The notes: generated from the letters alone by a model not told the origin. Counted from the first letter of the stretch, positions 25,395 to 33,854 are shown. The stretch is 35,140 nucleotides of DNA from Bacteroidota bacterium (GCA_003151815.1 PLYN01000048.1:1-35140), one strand, 5' to 3'. Numbers and translations are program-made.

Positions 25395-26891
25395 TTACAA
25401 GCCTAACTCTTTTAAATAGCCTGCCATTTCTTTTCTTACATCAACCAATCGTTTTTCTAACTTTTCAATTTCAGCCTGCTCTTTTGCAATATCAATTGCT
25501 TCTTCTTCCTCAAACGTATCCACATAGCGTGGTATGTTTAAATTGAAACCGTTGTCTTCCATTTCTTCAAACGTGGCTATGTGGCTGTACTTCGCAATCT
25601 CTTTAAATCCTTTGTAGGCATCTACAACTTTTTTCAAATCATCGGCACGCAATTTGTTTTGGTTTTTTCCTTCCTGATATTCTTTACTTGCATCAATAAA
25701 TAAAACGTCTTTTGTTTTTTTACCTCTGTTAAAAATGAGTATTGCTGCCGGAATGCTTGTACCATAAAACAACTTGGAGGGCAGACCAATAACAGTTTCT
25801 AATAAATTTTCTTCGATAAACTGTTGACGTATTTTTCCCTCAGCCCCACTACGAAACAAAACACCATGCGGTACGATCACGCCAACTTTTCCGGTATTTT
25901 GTACTGTTGTTTCAACCATGTGGGCAATAAAAGCGTAATCGCCTGTACTCTTTGGTGGCAAGCCTCTCCAATGGCGGTTGTATTTATCGTGACCTGCGGT
26001 TTCATGCCCCCATTTATCTAAACTAAATGGAGGATTAGCAACAACAATATCAAACTTCATTAGCTTGTCGCCTTCAACAAGTCGGGGATTATTTATCGTA
26101 TCCGCCCATTCGATGCGCGCATTATCAATAGAGTGGAGTAGCATGTTCATTTTACTCAACGCCCAAGTGCTGCCATTACTTTCCTGCCCATACAAAGTAT
26201 AATCGTTGCTCTTAATTTGATTGGCAACTTTTATCAGCAATGAACCCGAACCACAAGCAGGATCACAAATACGCATACCGGGTTTAGGCTGTAATAACAT
26301 AGCTAATAAGGTAGATACTTCGGATGGCGTGTAAAATTCGCCACCTTTTTTGCCGGAATCACTTGCAAAACGTGCGATTAAATATTCATAGGTATTCCCA
26401 ATAATATCCTGATTGCCGATAGATGAAGGGCGCAAATCCATTTTAGAATTCGCAAAATCTTCAATCAGATTTTTTAATCTCCGGTTGCGGTCTTTAGTTT
26501 GACCGAGATTAGATTCGGAGTTAAAATCAATGTTGCGAAAAACGCCTTCAAGTTTAGCTTTATTGGCTTCCTCAATTGCATCTAAGGCTTTGTTGATGAT
26601 TTCACCGATATTAGCTTCATTCCTTTTCTCATAAAGAAAATCGAAATCAGATTTGTTAGGTAAAACAAATCGCTCACGTTCTAACGCACGTTTAATGCGG
26701 TCTTTATCGCCTTTGTATTTTTGATTGTACTCTTCCGTTTTATCTTTCCACAAATCAGAAAGATATTTTATAAAGAGGAATACCAAAATATAATTTTTGT
26801 ATTCGGCAGGATCAACTGTTCCTCTAAAGGTATCACAGGCTTTCCATGCAATGGTGTTGATTTCGTCTTGGGATGTTTTGTTTGTTGTCAT
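25395..26891 (-). CDS. hsdM: Type I restriction enzyme subunit M (N6-adenine methyltransferase)
   Basis: The 498-residue protein methylates adenine at the recognised site, in complex with HsdS. An N-terminal helical HsdM_N domain (MTTNKTSQDEINTIAWKACD region) precedes the SAM-binding motif I (DPACGSGSLLI, near residue 209), GGEFYTPSEVSTLLAML just before it, and the catalytic NPPF motif (NPPFSLDKWG, near residue 285). It ends in a coiled region (EEEEAIDIAKEQAEIEKLE). All key residues are present, so activity is expected. It is 9 bases downstream of the DUF3644 gene. Confidence 0.97.
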   Translation of the reverse strand: MTTNKTSQDEINTIAWKACDTFRGTVDPAEYKNYILVFLFIKYLSDLWKDKTEEYNQKYKGDKDRIKRALERERFVLPNKSDFDFLYEKRNEANIGEIINKALDAIEEANKAKLEGVFRNIDFNSESNLGQTKDRNRRLKNLIEDFANSKMDLRPSSIGNQDIIGNTYEYLIARFASDSGKKGGEFYTPSEVSTLLAMLLQPKPGMRICDPACGSGSLLIKVANQIKSNDYTLYGQESNGSTWALSKMNMLLHSIDNARIEWADTINNPRLVEGDKLMKFDIVVANPPFSLDKWGHETAGHDKYNRHWRGLPPKSTGDYAFIAHMVETTVQNTGKVGVIVPHGVLFRSGAEGKIRQQFIEENLLETVIGLPSKLFYGTSIPAAILIFNRGKKTKDVLFIDASKEYQEGKNQNKLRADDLKKVVDAYKGFKEIAKYSHIATFEEMEDNGFNLNIPRYVDTFEEEEAIDIAKEQAEIEKLEKRLVDVRKEMAGYLKELGL

Positions 26892-26900
26892 ATTAAGGTG

Positions 26901-27896
26901 TTATATTTTTGTATAGTGTTTATCAAACTCTTTTAATACTTCTGAATTAAACCAATCCTTTTTAGGACTTTTTAAATTATTAGGGTCAAGGTGTCTTGTC
27001 TTGCAATATTTTTTAGTTTTCATAAGCCCCTTTCTTATTGTGTGATACTGTTGTGTCGCCTTAAAATTTGAATACCGTTTTCGCAATGCTTCCGTTAGCT
27101 TGTCATAGTCAAGAGGGTAATTTTTTAAAGCATCCTCTTCTTGAACATTAATTTTTAAAGCATCGGGGTCGGTTGAATAGTGAACTAATAAACTGTCTGT
27201 AGAAGTTGATTTTACAAATTTAGTTTCTAAACGTAAGGAAATATTGAAATCATTTGTTTCTACTGATGGTATTTCTTTTTCTTTTGAAGAAATATATTTT
27301 AAAAGATTTTCAATTTGGTCTTTATTATTGTTTGTCGAAAAACTTTTTATTGTCTCAAATTCGTGAAAAAAAGTAATTGGCATTAGAAAAAAATTGTAAA
27401 CGGAAAGGTCGTAATTGAACCATCCAGTTATCAGCGTTAAATAGTTTCGCAATGATGCCGTTCCTATTTCAAAAACTTTTTTGTTTAAATAAAGGTCGTC
27501 GTGTTGAAAATGTATTGCAGTATCTCGAATTTCCATTAACACAAAAATATTTTCTTTTACTGCCGGGTTTAATGAAATAGGAGGCTGTTCGCAAATACTT
27601 AAGCATTTTGAAAGTCCAATTGTTTTTGGGTTGTTGCTTCTGTTTATGTCGGGTGTCAAAGTGGGAAGTTTGTTGCCTTTCTTGCCGATCTTGTTTGTCA
27701 ATATGTAAATTGATTTCAAATCACTCTTATTTTCTTTGATGATTTTTGCTTTCAATAAAAGCTCCCACGAATTAATCATTAGAATAGCAAAAGTTTCTTC
27801 TCTGTATTTGAAGTCGGGTTTATTGTAAATTTCAATTGCAGATAATGCAGCCCCAATTGATTTATCAACGAATGTTTTGTAGCGTGGAGGTTTCAT
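26901..27896 (-). CDS. DUF3644-type protein
   Basis: A 331-residue protein with the DUF3644 features: YREETFAILMINSWELLLKAKIIKE near the N-terminus and LMEIRDTAIHFQHDD near residue 125, an Arg/His pattern like those in HEPN-type helical domains (RxxxxH). An RNase role is only an inference. The family occurs in defence islands, function unknown. It is placed between the small HsdS-like gene (3 bases) and hsdM (9 bases), so it probably belongs to the R-M complex or its control. Confidence 0.8.
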   Translation of the reverse strand: MKPPRYKTFVDKSIGAALSAIEIYNKPDFKYREETFAILMINSWELLLKAKIIKENKSDLKSIYILTNKIGKKGNKLPTLTPDINRSNNPKTIGLSKCLSICEQPPISLNPAVKENIFVLMEIRDTAIHFQHDDLYLNKKVFEIGTASLRNYLTLITGWFNYDLSVYNFFLMPITFFHEFETIKSFSTNNNKDQIENLLKYISSKEKEIPSVETNDFNISLRLETKFVKSTSTDSLLVHYSTDPDALKINVQEEDALKNYPLDYDKLTEALRKRYSNFKATQQYHTIRKGLMKTKKYCKTRHLDPNNLKSPKKDWFNSEVLKEFDKHYTKI

Positions 27897-27899
27897 GTT

Positions 27900-28445
27900 T
27901 TATAAAAAGCCACTCAATATTTTTTCTTTTTTACTTATAATTTCATGCACTAATATTTTTTCTTCCAACAAAAGTTGATGCGCTTTTATTAAAGTGCGTT
28001 GCATTTCAATAGGCGGAATTTCAACTTCCAACAGTTCAACATCTTTTTTTCCTATATGACTTACTGTTCCGGCTTTGGTATGGAGATCAAAATATCGTTT
28101 GGCTTTTTTTGAATTCAGGAAAAGAGAAAGATACTCCGGTAAAACGAAATTTACTTTTATAGAAAGAATTATAAATGTACCTGTTGCAATTACGTTTGGA
28201 ACCTGCGCTTGCCAAACGGTGGAAAATATTTTTCCCTTTGTGGAAAATAAAATATCACCTGCATTAAGATAATGAGCATATTTTAATGCACTCTCTTTAA
28301 CGTATTGAATTTCTTTGTTGATATAAACACCATCCTCATTAAAATCACGCCCTTGCACACAAGCAACATCACCAACGGGACTAACTGAGGTGCTGGTTCC
28401 GAAGCGAAAATCACAAAGCTGATTGAGCGTGTATTTATTTTTCAT
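27900..28445 (-). CDS. Single-TRD HsdS-like protein
   Basis: A protein of about 181 residues with one target-recognition-like domain: LCDFRFGTSTSVSPVGDVACVQGRDF, LNAGDILFSTKGK, LSLFLNSKKAKRYF, and the helical end EIPPIEMQRTLIKAHQLLLEEKILVHEIISKKEKIL. It corresponds to half an HsdS and lacks a second TRD. It might form a dimer, or partner HsdM in place of HsdS to alter specificity; this is inference. The predicted promoter ends around 28461, so the TTG at 28463 cannot be the start. ATG at 28445 or 28451 is likely; I chose 28445 from the typical leader length. First gene of the operon. Confidence 0.8.
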   Translation of the reverse strand: MKNKYTLNQLCDFRFGTSTSVSPVGDVACVQGRDFNEDGVYINKEIQYVKESALKYAHYLNAGDILFSTKGKIFSTVWQAQVPNVIATGTFIILSIKVNFVLPEYLSLFLNSKKAKRYFDLHTKAGTVSHIGKKDVELLEVEIPPIEMQRTLIKAHQLLLEEKILVHEIISKKEKILSGFL

Positions 28446-28460
28446 ATTCATAATATAGTG

Positions 28461-28492
28461 CAAAGCTACGAATAAAATTCGATTAATGCAAA
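28461..28492 (-). promoter_or_regulatory. Promoter of the R-M operon
   Basis: Minus strand: TTTG (28489-28492), 20 bases, TAGCTTTG (28461-28468). This is a full Bacteroidota promoter match, 15 bases before the ATG at 28445. The gap between this operon and abiEi (28464-28687) otherwise contains the palindrome at 28615. Confidence 0.75.
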
Positions 28493-28614
28493 TTATATTT
28501 CATTTCAGACAACCTGAAAAATATATAATAGTTGTATATACTGATTTGTTTATGGGTGTATTTAATATTTAAGTTATTTAATTAACTATTTATAAATCAA
28601 TTTATTATACATAT

Positions 28615-28650
28615 TTTATGTTACTTTTTTAGAAAAAAAGGTAACATAAA
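28615..28650. promoter_or_regulatory. Long palindrome before abiEi, likely operator
   Basis: TTTATGTTAC (28615-28624) and GTAACATAAA (28641-28650) are perfect 10-bp arms. The T6/A7 tract between them extends the pairing. AbiEi antitoxins are known to bind inverted repeats in their own promoters, so this is probably the AbiEi operator, 38 bases before the ATG. Confidence 0.65.
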
Positions 28651-28675
28651 TGATGAACTATATGACAATAATATA

Positions 28676-28683
28676 TAAATTTG
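28676..28683 (+). promoter_or_regulatory. -7 element of the abiE operon
   Basis: TAAATTTG fits TAnnTTTG but ends only 4 bases before the abiEi ATG, so a transcript starting here would be leaderless or nearly so. No TTTG -33 match is seen. Confidence 0.4.
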
Positions 28684-28687
28684 CAAA

Positions 28688-29290
28688 ATGGATGCGATTC
28701 ATCATGCAATAGAGCAAAAAATAGCCAAAGGTCGAAAAGGGCAATTATTATTCTTGTCCGACTTTAGGTCTATGGGATCGCAGTCTGCAATCAAAATGGC
28801 TTTATCCCGACTGACTGCCAGCGGAATAATAAAAAGAATAGCTCATGGAATTTATCTGATTCCGAAAACAGACCCTTTGCTTGGGGAACTTCATCCATCG
28901 CTGGAAGAAATTGCGCAAGCCATTGCAAAAAGGGAACGTGTAAAAATAAAACCTACCGGGGTATATGCCGTACATAAGCTCGGTTTGACAACACAGGTAC
29001 CTACACGCTTGGTATATATAACTGATGGGGCACCACGACAAATAAAAGTTGGAAAAGCAGTAATAAAATTTAAAGCTACCACCCGAAAAAAGCTTGCATT
29101 GGAAGGAGAGATCAGCAGCCTTGTGGTACAAGCATTAGAAGAGCTTGGGGTGGAAAATATTAATGAGGATGCCCAACTACGAATAAAAGAATTATTACTT
29201 AAGGAGGATAAAAAAAAATTAATGAACGATATTAAGCTGGCTCCGGTGCGAATCAGCGATTACCTTTATTCACTTTTAAAAGAAAAATAA
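28688..29290 (+). CDS. AbiEi-type antitoxin, transcriptional repressor (DUF6088-like)
   Basis: The 200-residue protein is the antitoxin half of a type IV toxin-antitoxin pair. The N-terminal 60 residues form a winged-helix-like domain (FLSDFRSMGSQSAIKMALSRLTASGIIKRIAHGIYLIP). The C-terminal part (YAVHKLGLTTQVPTRLVYITDGAPRQIKVGKAVIKF) follows the AbiEi/DUF6088 pattern. AbiEi neutralises the toxin without direct binding and represses its own operon. The stop codon is followed directly by the toxin ATG, an arrangement that favours coupled translation. Confidence 0.9.
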   Translation: MDAIHHAIEQKIAKGRKGQLLFLSDFRSMGSQSAIKMALSRLTASGIIKRIAHGIYLIPKTDPLLGELHPSLEEIAQAIAKRERVKIKPTGVYAVHKLGLTTQVPTRLVYITDGAPRQIKVGKAVIKFKATTRKKLALEGEISSLVVQALEELGVENINEDAQLRIKELLLKEDKKKLMNDIKLAPVRISDYLYSLLKEK

Positions 29291-30310
29291 ATGATAGGAT
29301 GGTTAAAGCTCAATGAGGGGCAGCGAAGAGCATCTTTAGAACAAGCTGCGGTAAAGGCAGGGATGCAAGTGAAAGCGATAGAAAAAGACTGGTGGGTAAC
29401 GCTTACGCTGAAAACTCTTTTTAATAGTAAATATTCCGAGCATTTGCTTTTTAAGGGAGGAACGTCATTGAGTAAAGGCTGGAAACTGGTAGAACGTTTT
29501 TCGGAAGATATTGATATTGTTTTGGCAGCGGAAGCTTTTGGTTTAAGCCATCAAGAGAATCCATCGAAAACTTTTGTTGAAAAGCTCAAGAAAAAGGGAT
29601 GTGAATTTACAAGCAATGAATTACGGAAGGAACTTGAACTTCAATTCGCCTCCATTGGCGTACCGCAAGGAATAATAAGTATAGAGGCTGCGCCCATTAA
29701 CCCAACAAGACCCGATACCGACCCGCAAACTTTGTTCGTGAAATACGTTTCTCTGTTTGCCCCAAACTCCTATATGGATGAGGCGGTAAAAATTGAGGTG
29801 AGTGTTCGCTCCATGAAGGAGCCATTTTCACTGATCAAGATACAATCGTTGCTCAATGAGCATTTTTCCAACCCAACAGCTTATCCCGAAGTTCCTTTTG
29901 AAGTACCTGCCGTAGAGCCACAACGGACATTTTTGGAAAAAATATTTTTGCTGCATGAAGAATTTTTAAGACCGGATAAAACGAAGATCCGGGCTGAGCG
30001 AATGTCGAGACACTTGTATGATCTGGAAAGAATTATGGATACAGCAGCGGGGGAAAAAGCATTTTCCGATACCGCATTATACAGCGCAATTATCAAACAC
30101 CGTGAAAATTATTCAAGGCTTTCGTGGGTTGATTATGCCACCCTTGAAAAAGATAAAGTTTCCTTTTTGCCACCAAAGGATTTAATAGAAGCATATTCCA
30201 AAGATTATGAAACGATGAAAGAGTTCATGATTTATGGAGAGACGTTCAGCTTCGATGAGTTGATCGCAAGATTGAACACATTGCTTGAAAGACTCAGGAA
30301 TAAATCATAA
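29291..30310 (+). CDS. AbiEii-type nucleotidyltransferase toxin
   Basis: The 339-residue product has the nucleotidyltransferase motif GGTSLSKGWKLVERFSEDID (near residue 57: GGTSLSK then DID), the AbiEii signature, followed by RMSRHLYDLERIM in the helical part. AbiEii toxins transfer nucleotides, reported for relatives to act on tRNA acceptor ends, and cause growth arrest in abortive phage infection. The active-site Ser and Asp residues are present, so the toxin looks intact. It overlaps nothing and starts right after abiEi. There is no clear terminator after it. Confidence 0.92.
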   Translation: MIGWLKLNEGQRRASLEQAAVKAGMQVKAIEKDWWVTLTLKTLFNSKYSEHLLFKGGTSLSKGWKLVERFSEDIDIVLAAEAFGLSHQENPSKTFVEKLKKKGCEFTSNELRKELELQFASIGVPQGIISIEAAPINPTRPDTDPQTLFVKYVSLFAPNSYMDEAVKIEVSVRSMKEPFSLIKIQSLLNEHFSNPTAYPEVPFEVPAVEPQRTFLEKIFLLHEEFLRPDKTKIRAERMSRHLYDLERIMDTAAGEKAFSDTALYSAIIKHRENYSRLSWVDYATLEKDKVSFLPPKDLIEAYSKDYETMKEFMIYGETFSFDELIARLNTLLERLRNKS

Positions 30311-30540
30311 GGGATCGAACGATTCTATCCTTCGGCTGTAAATTGACTTTATTGTCAAATTTTTGATTTCTTCCCCCTTCTGTGTTCATTTTTTTGTGTA
30401 GAACCCTGTTTATTGACGGTATATGCTTGTATAAGCCTGTATAATAGGGGTATGAGTCCGCTTTTCTACGGAACGAGTGTACATACTATGGAATACTGTA
30501 AGAATAACTATGGTATAAGCACTTTATAAAACAGTAACCA

Positions 30541-30558
30541 CTAATTTTGTAAAATTAG
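30541..30558 (+). promoter_or_regulatory. Palindrome with -7 element before the primase-helicase
   Basis: CTAATTTTGTAAAATTAG (8-bp arms, 2-base centre) includes TAATTTTG (30542-30549), a -7 match. It lies 20 bases before the ATG at 30570, supporting 30570 rather than 30677 as the original start. The remainder of 30311-30569 is free of recognisable genes. Confidence 0.5.
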
Positions 30559-30569
30559 ATAGCAGAATA

Positions 30570-30676
30570 ATGACTACCACAATAAAAAGTGAGCAACTTT
30601 TACTTTATAAATCTGTTTTTGGCGGCAGAGAAGATGTATTTGCACTTCGTTGGGAGAAGAAAGATAAGAGCGGTAT
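30570..30676 (+). pseudogene. 5' part of the TOTE primase-helicase gene, in a different frame
   Basis: From the ATG at 30570 the translation (MTTTIKSEQLLLYKSVFGG, REDVFALRWEKKDKSG) reads like the N-terminus of TOTE-type primase proteins (SLFRGREDVF...KSG), after which the family continues Y(M/A)PAY. The main frame begins MPAYSF at 30677, one frame off. A single missing T near 30669-30674 (GGTATATG for GGTTATATG) would join both into one gene. The frame as written runs on to a stop about 45 bases into the main frame. Confidence 0.7.
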
Positions 30677-33562
30677 ATGCCAGCGTACTCTTTCGATCCG
30701 TATATGTACAAATTACACCGGATGAAAGGAGGAACTTTTCAGAATTACACTAACAAACAATACCAACCACTTACAGACGAACAAATTTTCAAACATCTTA
30801 ACGGAGAACAACTCGTTGGGGTATATCCTTTACTAAAGGACAATACCTCATGGTTCATTGCTGCCGATTTTGATGAAGAAAACTGGCAGGAGGAATGTAA
30901 ACAATGTATCAAAACATTGGAGAAAAAAGAAATTCCCGCATACCTTGAGCGATCCCGTTCGGGAAAAGGTGGACACGTGTGGATATTTTTTGAAAATCCA
31001 TATCCTGCATTCCAAAGCCGAAAAATATTTATTGCCTTACTTGAGCAGTCAAACATCTTTTCCATTTTCCATAAACACTCCAGTTTTGACCGCTTATTTC
31101 CCAATCAAGATTATTTATCCGGTAAGGGTTTAGGAAATTTAATTGCGTTGCCTTTTCACAAAACTGCTATGCAAGCAGGAAATAGTTGCTTTATTCATCC
31201 TGAAACATTGGAGCCTTATAGCGATCAGTGGGAAATTTTGAAGAACATCAAAAAAATATCCCTTGAAAAGCTCGACAGTTTATATCTGGAGTTAATCAAC
31301 TCCCCTTCATCTCCAAACGAAAAACCTATTGTTATTGGCAAAACAAATGTGCGCCTAAAAAATGCAGTTTATATTAATCGTTCCGGTCTTACTACTCCGT
31401 TGATTAATTTTTTGAAAGACGAACTGAATTTTGCCAACACCGAATATTTTGTAAAAAACAAAATGGGTAAAAACACATGGGGAACAGAGCGATACTTTAA
31501 AATGATTGAAGAAACAGAAAATGATATTGTTATCCCAAGAGGCTTTATTGGAAAACTAATCCGCTTTTTTAGAGAGAATAGCATTGAATACAATTTTAAT
31601 GATGAAAGGCAGAAAGCGAATGTTGTTCTTTTTTCTCCAAGCATGGAATTGAGAGAACATCAGAAATCTGCGTTAGAAGCCACAAAGAAAAAAGATTTTG
31701 GAGTTATTGTAGCACCTCCGGGATCAGGCAAAACAATTCTCGGTCTTTCCGTAATTGCTAACAAACAGCAGCCCACTTTAATTATTGTGCATCGCAAGCA
31801 GCTTGCCGATCAATGGGCAGAAAGGATAGAATCTTTTTTAGGAATTCCAAAAAGAGAAATAGGGAAAATAGGTCAGGGCAAAAATACGATTGGGAAACAC
31901 ATCACGATTGCAATGATCCAAAGTTTAGAAAAGGCTATTGAAACGGAGCAAGCAGAGAAACTTTTAACATCTTTTGGAACTATTATAGTTGATGAATGCC
32001 ATCATGTTCCAGCTGACACTTTTAGAAACACCATTTCAAAGTTCCATACTTTTTATATTTATGGCTTAACAGCCACGCCATTCCGAAAATACAACGATGG
32101 CAAACTTATTTTTATTCATTTGGGCGATATTATCTCTGAAGTCAAACCACAAGATATTGATACTGCACCCGGAGCAAAAATTATTGTGCGAAATACAGAG
32201 CTGTCTATACCTTTCAATGCCAAAACCGATAAGTTTGAAACTGTGTCGAAAGTATTGGTACATGATTCAACCCGTAACAAACTTATTTTGGATGATATTG
32301 TGGCGGAACTGGACAAAGGAAAGAAAGCGGTAATCGTAACAGAAAGAAAAGAACATATTGATACTCTGCACCAATACCTGAAACAGAAATATGAAGCCAT
32401 AACATTAAGCGGAGATGATTCTAACTCCAACAAGGCAATGAAATGGAAAATATTGAAAGAAGGAAATTTCCAGGTACTTATCACTACCGGACAGTATTTT
32501 GGGGAAGGGAGCGATTTGCAAAAGATAGAATGCCTGTTTCTCGTTTACCCATTCTCATTTGAAGGAAAGCTGATTCAATACATTGGCAGGGTTCAGCGTT
32601 CAGAAATAACACCTGTCATTTATGATTATAGGGATCACAAAATCGAATACTTTGAAAAATTATTTCAGAAAAGAAATGCCTATTATAAAAAAATCTATTT
32701 AAGCGGAACACTATTCAGCCAACCTGATAGCAAGGACGATTCTTATACAAGCACATTTATTTACGAGCAGCGAATTAATATTCCAATTGAACAGCTTGAA
32801 TTTCGGTTCGGAGCAATTGCATTTAAACACCTGATCCCACAGATAAATAGCCAACAGGAATTTGAAGTGGAGAATACCGAAATACGCCCTGAATTTGATG
32901 TACTGAAGCCATACTTTGCAAAAATTCTAAAAACAAAGAAGGTGAAAATTGATGTACTGGCTAAATTTTACAATGGCGTGCCGGTTGTTCATACAGCATC
33001 TTCCCATGACTTGACTAAAATAAACAGGGAGATTATAGATAGCGTAAAATTTCAATTTGTTTCTAAAGGAATTTTTGGAAAGACAATACAAGGTGATGAA
33101 AATTTGCTCGATCTAAATCAAGTTCAGGACGAACAAAAATTGCCTCTATATGGCTCAGAAAAGGAACTTTTAAATGACATTTTGAAAAACAAAAACGTAA
33201 AACATCACCGCCAGTTGGTTTACCTATCTCAAAAGCATGAAAGCAACATTTTGAAACTGCGGTTTGTTCTATTTCCATTTTCGTTCGTATTCCTTCTCAG
33301 CGGTAAACAGCAATACCATGTTGTTTGGGAAACACTCGACACGGAAGAGGCAACCTATATTTGGCATACTGATAAAAACATTACATCCCTCAAAAACAAG
33401 CTGAAACAGATAGATTCATACATTGGGAAGATTAGAACAACCGGAAGGCAGGAATATCTTGGAAGCCAAACCGATGGTTTCAGAAGAATTGTTCACGATT
33501 ACTCCGATGAAAGGAAGGGGTTTATTATTTGGAAGGATTTATTGGAGGAAAAATTAATTTAA
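30677..33562 (+). CDS. TOTE-type primase-helicase (AEP primase plus SF2 helicase)
   Basis: The 961-residue main frame encodes an archaeo-eukaryotic primase-like domain of the TOTE conflict-system type (WFIAADFDEENW near residue 60, YLERSRSGKGGHVWIFFE near 90-107, FDRLFPNQDYLSGKGLGNLIALP). A DEAD/DEAH SF2 helicase follows: APPGSGKTIL (near 347), DECHHVPAD (near 438), LTATPFRKY (near 464) and LIQYIGRVQRSE (near 633). A C-terminal part of about 270 residues is of unknown function. The metal-binding Asp residues of the primase look present. The native start is probably 30570 with a frameshift; as it stands, translation from 30677 lacks the first 36 or so residues. Confidence 0.87.
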   Translation: MPAYSFDPYMYKLHRMKGGTFQNYTNKQYQPLTDEQIFKHLNGEQLVGVYPLLKDNTSWFIAADFDEENWQEECKQCIKTLEKKEIPAYLERSRSGKGGHVWIFFENPYPAFQSRKIFIALLEQSNIFSIFHKHSSFDRLFPNQDYLSGKGLGNLIALPFHKTAMQAGNSCFIHPETLEPYSDQWEILKNIKKISLEKLDSLYLELINSPSSPNEKPIVIGKTNVRLKNAVYINRSGLTTPLINFLKDELNFANTEYFVKNKMGKNTWGTERYFKMIEETENDIVIPRGFIGKLIRFFRENSIEYNFNDERQKANVVLFSPSMELREHQKSALEATKKKDFGVIVAPPGSGKTILGLSVIANKQQPTLIIVHRKQLADQWAERIESFLGIPKREIGKIGQGKNTIGKHITIAMIQSLEKAIETEQAEKLLTSFGTIIVDECHHVPADTFRNTISKFHTFYIYGLTATPFRKYNDGKLIFIHLGDIISEVKPQDIDTAPGAKIIVRNTELSIPFNAKTDKFETVSKVLVHDSTRNKLILDDIVAELDKGKKAVIVTERKEHIDTLHQYLKQKYEAITLSGDDSNSNKAMKWKILKEGNFQVLITTGQYFGEGSDLQKIECLFLVYPFSFEGKLIQYIGRVQRSEITPVIYDYRDHKIEYFEKLFQKRNAYYKKIYLSGTLFSQPDSKDDSYTSTFIYEQRINIPIEQLEFRFGAIAFKHLIPQINSQQEFEVENTEIRPEFDVLKPYFAKILKTKKVKIDVLAKFYNGVPVVHTASSHDLTKINREIIDSVKFQFVSKGIFGKTIQGDENLLDLNQVQDEQKLPLYGSEKELLNDILKNKNVKHHRQLVYLSQKHESNILKLRFVLFPFSFVFLLSGKQQYHVVWETLDTEEATYIWHTDKNITSLKNKLKQIDSYIGKIRTTGRQEYLGSQTDGFRRIVHDYSDERKGFIIWKDLLEEKLI

Positions 33563-33594
33563 AAAATCAAAGAGGACTTTTCCCTGTTTTGATC

Positions 33595-33685
33595 CTACTA
33601 CATTACTACAGCTACTACCTTATACTATTATTATATATTATATATCAATTACTTATATAGTTGTAGTAGTGTAGTAGAAGTAGTA
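33595..33685. repeat. TAC/GTA triplet-rich inverted repeat
   Basis: The left arm 33595-33618 (TACTAC blocks) and right arm 33663-33685 (GTAGTA blocks) pair in three 6-7-bp blocks with small bulges around a 44-base AT-rich loop. It lies in the 292-base gap between the primase-helicase and the next gene. Confidence 0.6.
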
Positions 33686-33820
33686 TTAAAAAAGTAGAAC
33701 TTTTTTATCTGTTTTTTGAAAATCACTTAAATCACTTGGCTGTAAAGAGTTTCAGCGGATTTTTAAAAATGTCTGATTTGTAGTCGGGATGTGGCTGTTG
33801 TAGTAGTATCAAAAAAGTAG
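33680..33820. repeat. Direct repeat pair GTAGTAT(T/C)AAAAAAGTAG
   Basis: Copies at 33680-33697 and 33803-33820 differ in one of 18 bases. TTGTAGTAGT is also present twice (33661-33670 and 33798-33807). The second copy sits just upstream of a -7-like TATTTTTG (33830-33837) and the ATG at 33855. Confidence 0.6.
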
Positions 33821-33829
33821 CTTATTATA

Positions 33830-33837
33830 TATTTTTG
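33830..33837 (+). promoter_or_regulatory. -7 element of the gene at 33855
   Basis: TATTTTTG fits TAnnTTTG, 17 bases before the ATG at 33855. The -33 region is replaced by the GTAGTATC repeat, so a regulator binding there could set expression. Confidence 0.4.
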
Positions 33838-33854
33838 CATAAAAAATCCATAAA

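Noticed and set aside
28446-28463. TTG start at 28463 for the small HsdS-like gene
   Set aside because: This codon overlaps the -7 element (28461-28468), so it could not lie inside the transcript. The ATG at 28445 or 28451 is used.
30311-30569. Plausible small gene or RNA between abiEii and the primase-helicase
   Set aside because: Short frames here have no supporting start, length or homology, and no cloverleaf or stem-loop RNA is evident. Only the palindrome at 30541-30558 is supported.
31369-33278. Several minus-strand frames of 60-120 residues opposite the primase-helicase
   Set aside because: They are shadows of a clearly coding helicase frame with intact motifs. They have no independent promoters or recognisable protein features.
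33595-33820. CRISPR-like array in the TAC/GTA repeat region
   Set aside because: Repeats are short, have only two full copies, no regular spacers, and no cas genes are present. Nothing else in the window looks like a CRISPR array.
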